DNA of 64,000 nt from Hormiphora californensis (taxonomy: Eukaryota > Ctenophora > Tentaculata > Cydippida > Pleurobrachiidae). Both the position numbers and the translations under genes were made by a program. Shown one piece after another: positions 1 through 12,546 of this stretch. The number at the start of each line of letters is the position of its first letter. Position 1 is the stretch's first letter. The stretch covers positions 2,312,406 through 2,376,405 of the forward strand of contig CM035356.1 of the NCBI GenBank assembly GCA_020137815.1. Direction: 5' to 3'. A model generated the notes under the pieces. That model had not been told where the DNA came from. It did not search any database and saw only the letters and a list, made by a program, of their open reading frames with translations.

Positions 1-553
1 ATAAATAGAAACTAGAGACCCAAAAACCATGGCGTGCCCTTGAACCACTCGAACCCGGTCTGATAAAACCTAGTCCTTATCTATCTTTTTGATGTCCCTA
101 ACTCCCTACTCTCTCGTTCAGTTGCCCCTTTTTACGGAGTTCAGAACACCTATCAACCTGTATTCTGGGTCGATTGGAGACCGTCCAGGTTGCCCAACAG
201 TGCGATATGTTTTGTCCGATAGTCCAGAGGAAAAGAATCAGAAGGAGATACCTCTCACAATCCCCTAAAGTTGTTGGGGAACGAAAAAGTACTCAGGTAA
301 CTGATTATAGTTTGGTTGATTTTAGCAGTGGAACGAAAATCATGTCAAATTAATCACACAGCTTTGATGATTGAATTGCTGCTGTGATCATGTCAGGTTT
401 GAGAGATTGTTCTCGAGTTTTCCTACAACACTAGTGGTCGGTCAGTCTGTCTTTGTAATGTCTCTAATTGTCTCTGTTCCTTTCTCTCTCAAAGTAGAAC
501 ACCAGGTGGGGTTTAGTAGCTAATGAGTGTTAAATGAATATAGGCTGAGGGCC
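1..553. other. Upstream region without a recognised gene
   Basis: No open frame with recognisable protein similarity, RNA gene or repeat was seen on either strand. The last ~60 bases form the promoter-proximal region of the protease that starts at 592. Confidence 0.5.
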
Positions 554-560
554 TATAAAA
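554..560 (+). promoter_or_regulatory. TATA box of the cysteine protease gene
   Basis: A TATAAAA motif lies 32 bases before the ATG at 592. The position fits a core promoter with a very short 5' UTR. Inferred from motif and spacing only. Confidence 0.5.
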
Positions 561-591
561 CTGTCCTCCGCCACATTATAACCAACATAAA

Positions 592-1856
592 ATGCTATCT
601 ATTCTGTTCCTTCTTCTTCTCGGTACCACCTCTGCCGGTACCGGGGATCTGAGAGCCGAGTTTTCTAACTTTCTCAATGAGTATTCGGAGCACTACTCCA
701 CCAGAACTGAGTTGAAACTTCGCCTCTCGCTGTTCGAGGAGACAAAGAAAGAGATCGACACACACAATGCTGACAGTGCCACCACCTGGTCCATGAAGGT
801 TAACCAGTTCGCTGCGTTAACACCCCAAGAGAGGATGCAGTACACAGGTCTGGCTAATACTACTGAACTCCCTGACGACACACCTGACACCCTGACTGCC
901 CCAAGATGGGGCAAGAACCCCAAATCAGTGGACCATGTAGCCCTGGGGCATGTTACACGACCCAAAGACCAACGAAGTTGTGGGAGCTGCTGGGCGTTCG
1001 CTGCTGCTGCCGCTTTTGAGGGCGCCTACGCCAAGACTATTGGATATTTGAAGAGCTTCAGTGAGAAAGAGTTGTTGGATTGTGTATATGAAGGACAGAG
1101 GAATGGTTGTGAGGGTGGTTGGTATAACAACGCCTGGGATTATATCAGGAGAAGTGGTCCGACTAGCAGCCCTCAAATCAGCACCCTACGACTACGCCAG
1201 GGATCGGGATTGTAGGTTACCATAGAGTTGAGAATGGCCTGAAAGAATGCTCGTTATGTACCGGTATGTCACCGTTAGGGGATATGATCAAGATCTGGAA
1301 ACTGCAGCAGGCTAATAATGTGGTCGCTGTTGCTATGATTGTGGAGCAGGACTTCTTCAGCTACGGATCGGGTATCTACAATGGTTGTGGAAATAACCTG
1401 AAGCAGGTGGGACATGCTGTCACCTTGGTGGGATACGATACTCATAGCTGGAAAGTTAAGAACAGTTGGGGAAGGTACTGGGGTGAGGGGGGTTATGTCC
1501 GGTTCTCAAGGTCTAAAAAGAATATCTGTAAACTGACCAAATATGCTAAATACCCTGTGGTTGAGAAGGCAGCATTCGGTAAGACGGACTCGAGTGATCC
1601 CCCTGTGGAGAGAAGAAGAGAGCCAAATCATGGTTGTGCCTTTGGTGATGACTACCCGTGCAGCGACTTCAACTGCAACTATGGATGCAAGAGTGGGAGT
1701 TGCTGGAGTCAGTGTAATGGTTTCTGTGCTATCACTGGCAGCTCTGAGAGGTGTGCAGGGTGCAAGGAGTGGTGCTGGATCGATGCCAAGTGTTCAAAAC
1801 ACGAGGATTGCTTTGGATCTAGATACAAGGGATGCAATAGTGCATGTAGTCTTTAG
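592..1856 (+). CDS. Papain-family (C1A) cysteine protease with Cys-rich C-terminal extension, two frame breaks
   Basis: Secreted or lysosomal cathepsin-type cysteine endopeptidase. The ATG at 592 starts a signal peptide (MLSILFLLLLGTTSAG), followed by an I29-type inhibitor propeptide (about residues 22-90) and the mature enzyme. The active-site motif CGSCWAF (codons near 985-1008), the catalytic His in GHAVTLVGY (near 1419-1445) and Asn in KNSWGRYWGEGGY (near 1456-1494) are all present, so the catalytic triad is complete. After the protease domain comes a ~75-residue tail with about 14 cysteines (1635-1850), unusual for cathepsins. The frame changes twice: just after 1158 (apparent extra C) and near 1215 (apparent extra T), each a +1 shift, so the first frame stops at 1215 and the rest continues from about 1214 in another frame. 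Either assembly indels or recent decay; the intact triad on both sides favours indels. A single exon is seen. Family call is sure; functionality is not. Confidence 0.88.
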
Positions 1857-2192
1857 AGGATGGAATCTCTGCAGAACCAGGGGACTGGGTTGAAATGATT
1901 CCAGCTGATATGGACAGCCTAGTTGATGTTTTGTTACTGTGGAAAAAGAGACAGTGATACATCTAAATGTCTGCGTCTGTGTGTCTGAAATTACTTCATC
2001 CCCCCTCTCAAGCTTTGTGTCTTGTTTTTTGATGTAACGCGCGGTCTACCAAGTTGAATGGGTGTTCGCGCAGAAAATGCTGTGGGCGTTGTACATTAAT
2101 ACACGAAAATACACGAAATGTACATTTCCTAAAGTAATACAAAATGTACATTTCCTTAAAAACCTCAATATTTTACCGATCTCTTCTTTCAG
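1857..2192. other. Spacer between protease and next exon
   Basis: Contains a short duplicated AATACACGAAA/TACATTTCCT stretch (2098-2160) and ends in a good splice acceptor (pyrimidine tract, TTTCAG at 2187-2192). Nothing else was recognised. Confidence 0.4.
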
Positions 2193-2870
2193 GTTGATAG
2201 TGTAACAACATTCTCGACACGAATCTACGGACTATCAGTAAACGCTCAGATCCCACCCCGGACCCGTTACGATGCTACACAAACTCTCTACCCCCTGAAC
2301 GTGACGAGTCTAGTGCACAACTCTCTCCGCCTAACTTACACCCAACTATCGGACACACCCTACCGACACACCCACACTCTACCTGACGATCTAGTTAGCG
2401 TGAAACAAATATCATTCGACGCTGAACTTTACATAAACTCTGCTGTCAATCAAAGCGAGGGTCTAGCTGCTAGATACTCGTCCCTCCGAGACTATGACAT
2501 GAGGCTACTTGATGTGTGCACGGGTACTAACTCTGTTGTTGTATTAATCATGGTGCTTTGTCTAGCAGACCATGAGGCAGACCCTAACAAACAAGTCCTC
2601 ATTTCAAGTGGGTTTATCCTATCGTGGAATATAGAGAGTGGTGCCGCTAAGACACTAGAATACCTTCCAGTTGAGGAGTTTGCTAGTAACCCCTGTTCTG
2701 TGAAAAGGTGGAACCCAGGCGCTGGCAAGGCTCTTGAGTTGAGGAAACGGTTTTTTGTTCCTACTGCGTATAATAAGACAGTGAGAGCGTTTAGTAATGC
2801 GTCAGTGTTTAGTGGTAGGTCACTCTCCTCACTTGCTCACCCTTACCTACCAGTAGCTATTATTATGTAA
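2193..2870 (+). CDS. Terminal exon of an unidentified protein
   Basis: An open frame of 225 codons follows a strong acceptor (TCTTCTTTCAG) and runs to a stop at 2868-2870. The exon starts in phase 0 with V-D-S-V-T-T-F. It has several N-glycosylation sequons (NVT, NQS, NKT, NAS) and one short hydrophobic stretch (SVVVLIMVLCLA), giving a partly extracellular look. No upstream exon could be linked: the region before it is the protease gene, which ends in its own stop. I do not recognise the family. It might be the last exon of a membrane protein, or a displaced exon. Confidence 0.4.
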   Translation, partial: VDSVTTFSTRIYGLSVNAQIPPRTRYDATQTLYPLNVTSLVHNSLRLTYTQLSDTPYRHTHTLPDDLVSVKQISFDAELYINSAVNQSEGLAARYSSLRDYDMRLLDVCTGTNSVVVLIMVLCLADHEADPNKQVLISSGFILSWNIESGAAKTLEYLPVEEFASNPCSVKRWNPGAGKALELRKRFFVPTAYNKTVRAFSNASVFSGRSLSSLAHPYLPVAIIM

Positions 2871-3295
2871 TATTGTGTGTTATTTATATTGACCATTGTG
2901 TGTGACATTTATATTGAGAGAACTTATAGAGGGCATTTGTTAACCCCCACAACAAGAGGGCTTTGAACCTTTGTAGTTGCATTATCTAGAATTAAATGTA
3001 GCCAGACGGTGCCTGACCACTATCCCGCTAAAACGGCTGTTCAAATGACGTCAGACGCCATCTGTCAGGGCATTGGTCTGACCCTAATTCTCATTTCTTC
3101 CAGTTCTACACGCGGAGCGCACGAGAACTGTGGTCAGAGCATTGACCATAGTAAATGGAGCTAACCAGATAGGCCAGGTTTATATCACCCCAGGCCCCGT
3201 CTAGTTCTACCTTGTTTTGTTTAAACCCGCTGTGAGACAGGGTCGAGCGAGGCAAGTTCTACCTAGATCGGTTATTTGTTTTTACCTGAGTTATA
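2871..3295. other. Intergenic, with one copy of a short dispersed repeat
   Basis: No gene was recognised. Near 3225-3255 the motif GTGAGACAGGGTCGAGCGAGG matches a dispersed sequence seen again near 15230, 18410 and 51980. Confidence 0.4.
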
Positions 3296-4494
3296 CAGGG
3301 TGTCCCACTGTCTTTGCGTGACCTGTGATTTTGGGTGATGTGTGGGTTCCATTCAAATGCTCATAACTCATCGAAAAATAGGTCAAAACGGTTCAACTAA
3401 AAACAGTGTTGTAGAGAATTGTCAGGCGAATATTTGGGTACAAGATTGATGTTCCAAGTCTTACCAACCGTCAGATATATCGTCTTAAAGTCAAAAATAC
3501 GTGTTCATGAAATCCGACCGGGGTTCACGTTTTGAAAAATTCACAAATGCAAAGTTGCTCGGATCACATTGCATCCCTCATAAGAGTTGTAGGAAATTGT
3601 CTGGCGGTCATTTTGCTACCCGAGTTTTTGTCCTAGCTCAATGTTTAGAGTGTCTTATGACTGTCAGAACTGCAATTTTCACAAAAGTGGTCTCAGGTAT
3701 CGCATTACATTTTGCCCTGTTATGAAGCTCATTGCTGCTTGAATAACATCTTAGTGCATGATAGGGTTGAGATAGACCACTTGCGTATCCTACACATTAA
3801 CAGGGACCTTGCCAAATCGTCATAACAACCCTGTCAAGTGTCTAGATGAAATTGAGACGATATGTGCTGATTATCATGGGATTACACACGACACCGAGCC
3901 ACCTAATTAGGCGTTGTGAGCCGATACCAACTAAGACTCAGCGTAGACAAATCTTTATGTTCCTACAGTCATAACGCAACTAAAACGTAGATCTATGGAT
4001 AAAATCATGGTATCAAAATGAACCTAAGACGATTCCAATGAAGCTCTTATAAATTTCAAACCATTTTACCCATTTGTTGATGACACGTGATCCCCTCAAA
4101 AATGTTGCTTGAATTTCGTCTTTAGACAGTCATAAGACAGTCTAAACATTAAGCTAGGACAAAAACCCGGGTACCAAAGTGACCGCCAGACAATTTCCTA
4201 CAACTCTTATGAGGGATGCAATGTGATCCGAGCAACTTTGCATATGTGAAATTTTCAAAACGTGAACCCCGGTCGGATTTCATGAACACGTATTTTTGAC
4301 TTTAAGACGCTATATCTGACGGTTGGTAAGACTTGGAACATCAACCTTGTACCCAAATGTTCGCCTGACAATTCTCTACAACACTGTTTTTAGTTGAGCC
4401 GTTTTGACCTATTTTTCGATGAGTTATGAGCATTTGAATGGAACCCACTCATCACCCAAAATCACAGGTCACGCAAAGACAGTGGGACACCCTG
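3296..4494. mobile_element. Non-autonomous mariner-like element with ~370-bp terminal inverted repeats
   Basis: The left end begins CAGGGTGTCCCACTGTC and the right end is its reverse complement, both flanked by TA (inside TATA), as expected for Tc1/mariner insertion. The arms, about 3296-3665 and 4125-4494, are imperfect inverted copies through their whole length. The middle ~450 bp has no transposase frame; short frames in it are chance. A related solo end lies near 59508-59538. Assignment to Tc1/mariner rests on the terminus and the TA flanks only. Confidence 0.85.
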
Positions 4495-5138
4495 TATATT
4501 ACTTCTATCAAATTTTTACCAACTTCCTGCCATGTGACATTGTGGGAACATAGGATATATTATACTGATACTGTACTGACTGGACACCAAATTGTTTTCT
4601 ACACCCCAGTTATGTCTGTGTTTCACTTTGTTGTTATTCGGTTGCTAGGCTAGGATAATAGTTATCGTGCGATTCGCGGTATGATAGGTGATACTCACAC
4701 ACGGACACAGAGGTGACGTGTCCTGCCCAACTACCCTGTTACCTGGCCCATTCACGGAATCTCAGAATCCAAATCTCAAAGTGCTCAACTCTAGCCTAGC
4801 AACCGTTATCAATTAAAACAGAAAAACAAGGTATCTAAAAATCCAGAAATGAAATAAGGCATCAACATATTAACATGGTGCACGTTTTTCACCTCTTTAT
4901 CACACGTGGAAATCAAATAAAAATCGCCAAAACATATCGGCATAGTATAGAGGAAGAGATGGAGGAAGAGAAAGGGAATGAGAGGGGAGAGGGATCGAAA
5001 GAGATACATATTGTTAACTATTTTCACACTGTTGAACAAAAAAGCCCTAAAATTTCCAATCCCACTTCTTATCTTATCGACAACAACTTTATTTAAACAA
5101 TTCCTTATATCGAAATGTTATGTCTACTATATTGTCTT
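4495..5138. other. Intergenic, purine-rich patch
   Basis: Contains a GA-rich stretch (4945-5000). No gene was recognised; it lies downstream (3' on the minus strand) of the tail-anchored protein exon. Confidence 0.4.
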
Positions 5139-5595
5139 TCACTTCCGGAGAATAAAAGTGACTAGGGCTGCTCCTAATGCCACGACAGCCACAGCACCCA
5201 TAACGGCTGTAAAGGATGAATTGTCCTCCTGGGTGTTGTACTGTTGACCGCCAACTGAGGAAGCTGCGTTAGGGGCAGGGTGGTGCGCCTTCCTATCTGG
5301 TTCTGTATATACCATCTGAAATGGGACGTGGGTGTTCCGTGTTAGATAACTGAGAACGTGAACTACTTGAGACTCTATAGTTCAGCCTGAAGGTCCCTAA
5401 CTCAAACCCCACCCTGTCAGAGTATTGGAAGACCCCACCCGAACTGAGCTAACCATATGAGTCCTCTCAATTCTGTCTCACGATTTGATCCCTTGTAAAA
5501 TGTTTTAGGACTTGGTCTTGGAAAACACCCAACCCAACCCAGGGATATCGACCCATTCCTGGAGCACGGGGTACCGCGGACACAGTGTCAGGCGA
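5139..5595 (-). CDS. C-terminal exons of a predicted tail-anchored membrane protein (partial)
   Basis: The terminal exon (5315 down to 5139, 59 codons with stop) follows an acceptor TTTCAG and encodes a polar, Asn/Gln-rich linker and then a single helix AVMGAVAVVALGAALVTFIL with the short tail RK, the layout of a tail-anchored protein. A candidate preceding exon (5595 down to 5482, 38 codons) has a long pyrimidine tract before its acceptor and a GTGAGA donor; both junctions are phase 0. It carries RYPWVGLGVFQDQVLKHF. Upstream exons were not found; the foldback element at 5934-9315 lies there. The family is not recognised. Membrane topology is the firm part. Confidence 0.45.
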
Positions 5596-6499
5596 CTCAA
5601 TGGTAAATGTAGTGTATGAGAAAAAGAGAGAAGGAAAGAGAGAAACAGTGAGTGAGAAAGAGAGAGAGAAAAAGAAAGAGAGGGGACCCAAGCCATAGTG
5701 ACGCCTCACAAGGAATCCCTACCAGTCTAAGGGGGATGAATGTGACAAGTATAAGTAGTGTGGTGACGTGTCTTTCTGTTCATTTTATGGTGTTTCTCTC
5801 ACCTTCACTGGGATTACCTTACTGTATAGTGTATCAGTATGGTATTACATTTTACACGCGACAAGACCGCATTAGTCATTGCAAGTAGAGGCTTTTTAGG
5901 ACAAGTGTCAAGTTGTTGCAAAGCCAAGATATATTCCAATATTCCAATAACAGGGTGTGAACTGCATGTCGTGTTTGCTAGTCGCGAGCGCGCTTGCGAG
6001 ACAAGCAAACACGTCAAGGTTCATTAACAAGCATGCTGCTCAGTCATTTTAGATTTAATACACAATGTAAGGATACCATGTAATAGGTGAGACTCTTGCC
6101 GTCACCCTCGTTCAAGTCCCGTGAAAAACGGAGCAGTACACGCAAACTGATGCCCATTTTCCTCGCGTGACCCCGATTCAGCAGTTTGAGACACCAACTC
6201 TTTAGGGGGCCATATCTCAGGAACCAGACAAGATAGGAAAAATCGCCGTCTAATGAGGCGTACAGTTTTTAATCTAGTTTACCACTGTACCGGCCGTTTC
6301 ACTCTCCGACCTAAAACAAAAATCGCAACCCCACAAAACTTCAAAATAATGAAATTCGCATCTCGCATGTCGTGTTGCATGTCGTGTCATGTTATTGACA
6401 CGCTCGCGTTCAACTCTCACACAGCAGCTGCAGAACATGGCGGGAAACATCGAGGAGTAGAGAGAGGGTCGGTGCCGAATCATATATTTCTTGATCTTG

Positions 6500-7594
6500 A
6501 TCTACTCCATCTCTCAGCTATCCTACCCCTCATCAACTCGATCTCTCAGCTACCCTACCCCTCATCTACTCCTGACTCCATCTTTCAGCTACCCTACCCC
6601 TCATCTACTCCATCTTTCAGCTACCCTACCCCTTATCTAGTCCATCTCTCAGCTACCCTACTCCTCATCTACTCCATCTCTCAGCTTCCCTATTAGGGAA
6701 GCATAGAGATGGAAACGATTAGGGGTAGGGAATCCCTATCCATAATCGTTTCCATCTCTATGCTTCCCTAGCCCTCATCAACTCCATCTTTCAGCTACCC
6801 TACCCCTAATCTAGTCCATCTCTCCGCTACCCTACTCCTCATCTACTCCATCTCTCAGCTACCCTACCTCCCATTTACTCCATCTCTCAGCTTCCCTACC
6901 TCCCATTTACTCCATCTCTCAGCTTACCTACCTCCCATTTACTCCATATCTCAGCTTCCCTCCCTCCCATTTACTCCATCTCTCAGATACCCTACCTCCC
7001 ATTTACTCCATCTCTCAGCTTACCTACCTCCCATTTACTCCATCTCTCAGCTTCCCTACCTCCCATTTACTCTATCTCTCAGATACCCTACCTCCCATTT
7101 ACTCCATCTCTCAGCTTACCTACCTCCCATTTACTCCATCGCTTACCTTCCCTACCTCCCATTTACTCCATCTCTCAGCTTCCCTACCTCCCATTTACTC
7201 CATCTCTCAGCTACCCTACCTCCCATTTACTCCATTTCTCAGCTTCCCTACCTCTCATTTACTCCATCGCTCAGCTACCCTACCTCCCATTTACTCCATC
7301 TCTCAGCTTCCCTACCTCCCATTTACTCCATCTCTCAGCTACCCTAGCTCCCATTTACTCCATCTCTCAGCTACCCTACCTCCCATTTACTCCATCTCTC
7401 AGCTACCTTACCTCCCATTTACTCCATCTCTCAGCTTACCTACCTCCCATTTACTCCATCTCTCAGCTTCCCTACCTCCCATTTACTCCATCCCTCAGCT
7501 TCCCTACCTGCCATTTACTCCATCTCTCAGCTACCCTACCACCCATTTACTCCATCTCTCAGCTTTCCTACCTCCCATTTACTCCATCTCTCAG
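6500..7594 (+). repeat. 32-bp minisatellite, left arm of foldback
   Basis: About 33 tandem units of 32 bp, each with the core CTCCATCTCTCAGCT followed by a TACC(C/T)TACC(T/C)CCCAT-type half. Outer units have the CCCCTCATCTACTCC variant and inner units CTCCCATTTACTCC, so variants are ordered from edge to centre. Confidence 0.92.
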
Positions 7595-7614
7595 GGGTAG
7601 GAATGTTAGGATAA

Positions 7615-8740
7615 ATGAGAGATGGAGTAAATGGGAGGTAGGGAAGCTGAGAGATGGATCAAATGGGAGGTAGGGTAGCTGAGGGATGGAGTAAATGGGA
7701 GGTAGGGAAGCTGAGAGATGGAGTAAATGGGAGGTAGGGAAGGTAAGCGATGGAGTAAATGGGAGGTAGGGAAGCTGAGAGATGGAGTAAATGGGAGGTA
7801 GGAAAGCTGAGAGATGAAGTAAATGGGAGGTAGGGTAGCTGAGAGATGGAGTAAATGGGAGGTAGGGAAGCTGAGAGATGGAGTAAATGGGAGGTAGGGT
7901 AGTTGAGAGATGGAGTAAATGGGAGGTAGGGTAGCTGAGAGATGGAGTAAATGGGAGGTAGGGAAGCTGAGAGATGGAGTAAATGGGAGGTAGGGAAGGT
8001 AAGCGATGGAGTAAATGGGAGGTAGGGAAGCTGAGAGATGGAGTAAATGGGAGGTAGGAAAGCTGAGAGATGGAGTAAATGGGAGGTAGGGTAGTTGAGA
8101 GATGGAGTAAATGGGAGGTAGGGTAGCTGAGAGATGGAGTAAATGGGAGCTAGGGAAGCTGAGAGATGGAGTAAATGGGAGGTAGGTAAGCTGAGAGATG
8201 GAGTAAATGGGAGGTAGGTAAGCTGAGAGATGGAGTAAATGGGAGGTAGGGTATCTGAGAGATGGAGTAAATGGCAGGTAGGGAAGCTGAGATATGGAGT
8301 AAATGGGAGGTAGGTAAGCTGAGAGATGGAGTAAATGGGAGGTAGGGAAGCTGAGAGATGGAGTAAATGGGAGGTAGGGTAGCTGAGAGATGGAGTAGAT
8401 GAGGAGTAGGGTAGCGGAGAGATGGACTAGATTAGGGGTAGGGTAGCTGAAAGATGGAGTTGATGAGGGCTAGGGAAGCATAGAGATGGAAACGATTATG
8501 GATAGGGATTCCCTACCCCTAATCGTTTCCATCTCTATGCTTCCCTAATAGGGAAGCTGAGAGATGGAGTAGATGAGGAGTAGGGTAGCTGAGAGATGGA
8601 CTAGATAAGGGGTAGGGTAGCTGAAAGATGGAGTAGATGAGCGGTAGGGTAGCTGAAAGATGGAGTCAGGAGTAGATGAGGGGTAGGGTAGCTGAGAGAT
8701 CGAGTTGATGAGGGGTAGTATAGCTGAGAGATGGAGTAGA
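7615..8740 (-). repeat. 32-bp minisatellite, right arm of foldback
   Basis: Inverted counterpart of the left array, same unit length and the same edge-to-centre order of unit variants. A ~180-bp internal block (units with the AAGCGATGG variant) appears twice, near 7745 and 8010, suggesting internal duplication in this arm. Confidence 0.9.
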
Positions 8741-9681
8741 TCAAGATCAAGAAATATTTGATTCGGCACCGACCCTCTCTCTACTCCTCGATGTTTCCCG
8801 CCATGTTCTGCAGCTGCTGTGTGAGAGTTGAACGCGAGCGCGTCAATAACATGACACGACATGCAACACGACATGCGAGATGCGAATTTCATTATTTTGA
8901 AGTTTTGTGGGGTTGCGATTTTTGTTTTAGGTCGGAGAGTGAAACGGCCGGTACAGTGGTAAACTAGATTAAAAACTGTACGCCTCGTTAGACGGCGATT
9001 TTTCCTATCTTGTCTGGTTCCTGAGATATGGCCCCCTAAAGAGTTGGTGTCTCAAACTGCTGAATCGGGGTCACGCGAGGAAAATGGGCATCAGTTTGCG
9101 TGTACTGCTCCGTTTTTCACGGGACTTGAACGAGGGTGACGGCAAGAGTCTCACCTATTACATGGTATCCTTACATTGTGTATTAAATCTAAAATGACTG
9201 AGCAGCATGCTTGTTAATGAACCTTGACGTGTTTGCTTGTCTCGCAAGCGCGCTCGCGACTAGCAAACACGACATGCAGTTCACACCCTGAATAAGAATT
9301 AGCAATATATCTTGGATTGAGGAAGTTTATTTTAAAATTCCTTTGACACCCTACACTCTCCCAGTTCTACCTAGTTGTGAGTCCCGCTAGCAACTGTTAT
9401 CACTTCTTAACATCTTATCAGTTCAACTGCCCGAGTCACCTGTTTGTTCTGGCATATAATGCTTTGCAGTCGTACACAGTAGTCAGTATACAGTTAGGGG
9501 ACTGTTGTGTGAAACAGTGAACCCTAATATAAGTGCTAAGTAATTTTATGTAACATAAGAGCATCTTTATTGTCTCAAAGACGGTGCGTCGAGGTACTAA
9601 ATGTTTAATTTCATGTAAAATAGGTGTGTTGAGGCCACGTCCTCAGGAGTGGTTCATACTCAACGCTACTCATTCTTGACA

Positions 9682-10262
9682 TTTAAAGTGAGAGTGGACC
9701 GAATCAGAATTGGACAAGTTTGTTGTAGGTAGTAGAGATTAGCTTTCTGAGCATTTTGCGTTTTTGCCGCTCAAAATCGACCCACCCATCACTGAGATAT
9801 TTTTGTTATGTTGGGAGAACTCCTGTTTAATCAGTATGTATAAAACATAATAGAAACAATCGTCGTGTTTTACTAACACATTCTGAATATAAGCAGTGAT
9901 GTTGACATGTCCATGCACAGAAGCAGGGCAATGCAAGCCAGCATATTAAAAAATTTAAGAATGTGTTAGTAAAACACAAGACCACAGACTTTATGACAGG
10001 TTGCAACACCGTTCTGTCGTGCGGCAGAGTTTGGTACGCTATAACCTAGAGCCACACACACACACACACACACACACAAGGATTGTTTCTATCCTGTTTG
10101 GTAAATACTGATCCAGCAGGAATTCTCCCAACATAACAAAAATATCTCAGTGATGGGTGGGTCGATTTTGAGCGGCAAAAAGGGAAAATGCTCAGAGAGC
10201 TATTCTCTACTACCTACACAACAAACTTGTCCAATTCTGACCCGGTCCATTCTCACTTTAAA
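9682..10262. mobile_element. MITE with ~125-bp terminal inverted repeats
   Basis: Left arm from 9682 (TTTAAAGTGAGAGTGGACC) is mirrored at 10120-10262. A second inner inverted pair (GTGTTTTACTAACACATTCT near 9866 against its complement near 9960) makes the element fold as a longer hairpin. A (CA)n run lies at about 10055-10078. No coding capacity. A target duplication could not be defined. Confidence 0.8.
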
Positions 10263-10454
10263 TACTGAGACATTTCTCTCTCTTCTTCAGCTATAGTATT
10301 GTTTGTGTACGTGGGGGAGGGGAGGTTGTTGTAATACGAGCTACATTTACATACTATCACGGGGGAGGGGGTGATACTTGATATATAGCACAGCTGTAGT
10401 GTCCCCTCTGTGATTATTTGTTCATTTGCTAGGAGATTTTGTAATACCTTACAT

Positions 10455-10853
10455 ACTGTAAAACTAGATATTTTCGAGGCAATTAATTTTCGCGATTTGA
10501 TCAAAATTTACTATTTTCGCGATTTTAATTTTCGCTAATCCCACTGCTACCCCCATTTCACGGTCCTAGTCTATTATTTAATTACGCCAAGAGTGCAGTC
10601 ATCATTGCCATGAGACACCAGACCTGCTTGGCGTAGACCAATGAAATGTGAGCATTTTATCATTGCTGATTGGCTCTAAGAGATAACCAATCAGGGATGA
10701 GACAGAAAAGGCTCACATCTCATTGGCTTACAGTTTACGAGTTTTCTGTGAAAAATCGTCCAAAATATTTTCGCGGAATTAATTTTCGCGGATTTTCCAG
10801 CCAAAAATAAAGAGCGAAAATAAAAATCTCACGAAAATTTCTAGTTTTACAGT
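10455..10853. mobile_element. ~400-bp MITE, termini ACTGTAAAACTAG, ACAT target duplication
   Basis: Both ends read inward ACTGTAAAACTAGA, with AT-rich subterminal stretches rich in TTTTCGCG on both sides. ACAT directly flanks the element at 10451-10454 and 10854-10857, a plausible 4-bp target duplication. The middle contains several ATTGG/CCAAT boxes in both orientations. No coding frame. Confidence 0.78.
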
Positions 10854-10857
10854 ACAT

Positions 10858-12546
<1,689 letters not shown>

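Larger units (their letters stand above)
5934..9315. mobile_element. 3.4-kb foldback element with minisatellite-filled arms
   Basis: The whole segment is an inverted repeat centred near 7605-7625. The outer ~500 bp of each arm (5934-6490 and 8745-9315) is unique sequence: GGTGTGAACTGCATGTCG near 5956 matches the reverse complement near 9285. The inner ~1.1 kb of each arm is a 32-bp tandem repeat. Short frames in the outer arms occur in mirrored, nearly identical form on both sides, confirming arm identity. No transposase gene is present. The layout, long inverted arms made of internal tandem repeats, resembles Drosophila Foldback elements (established analogy); no homology is claimed. Each arm also holds a small nested hairpin (6692-6769 and its mirror near 8480-8550). 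Confidence 0.88.

Noticed and set aside
6100-6125. tRNA-like B-box (GTTCAAGTCCC) in the foldback arm
   Set aside because: No matching acceptor stem or anticodon arm was found; a chance match or a remnant at best.
6253-8967. Frames of 69-147 codons at the outer parts of the foldback arms
   Set aside because: Mirrored copies in the two arms of a non-coding foldback; part of each frame is minisatellite.
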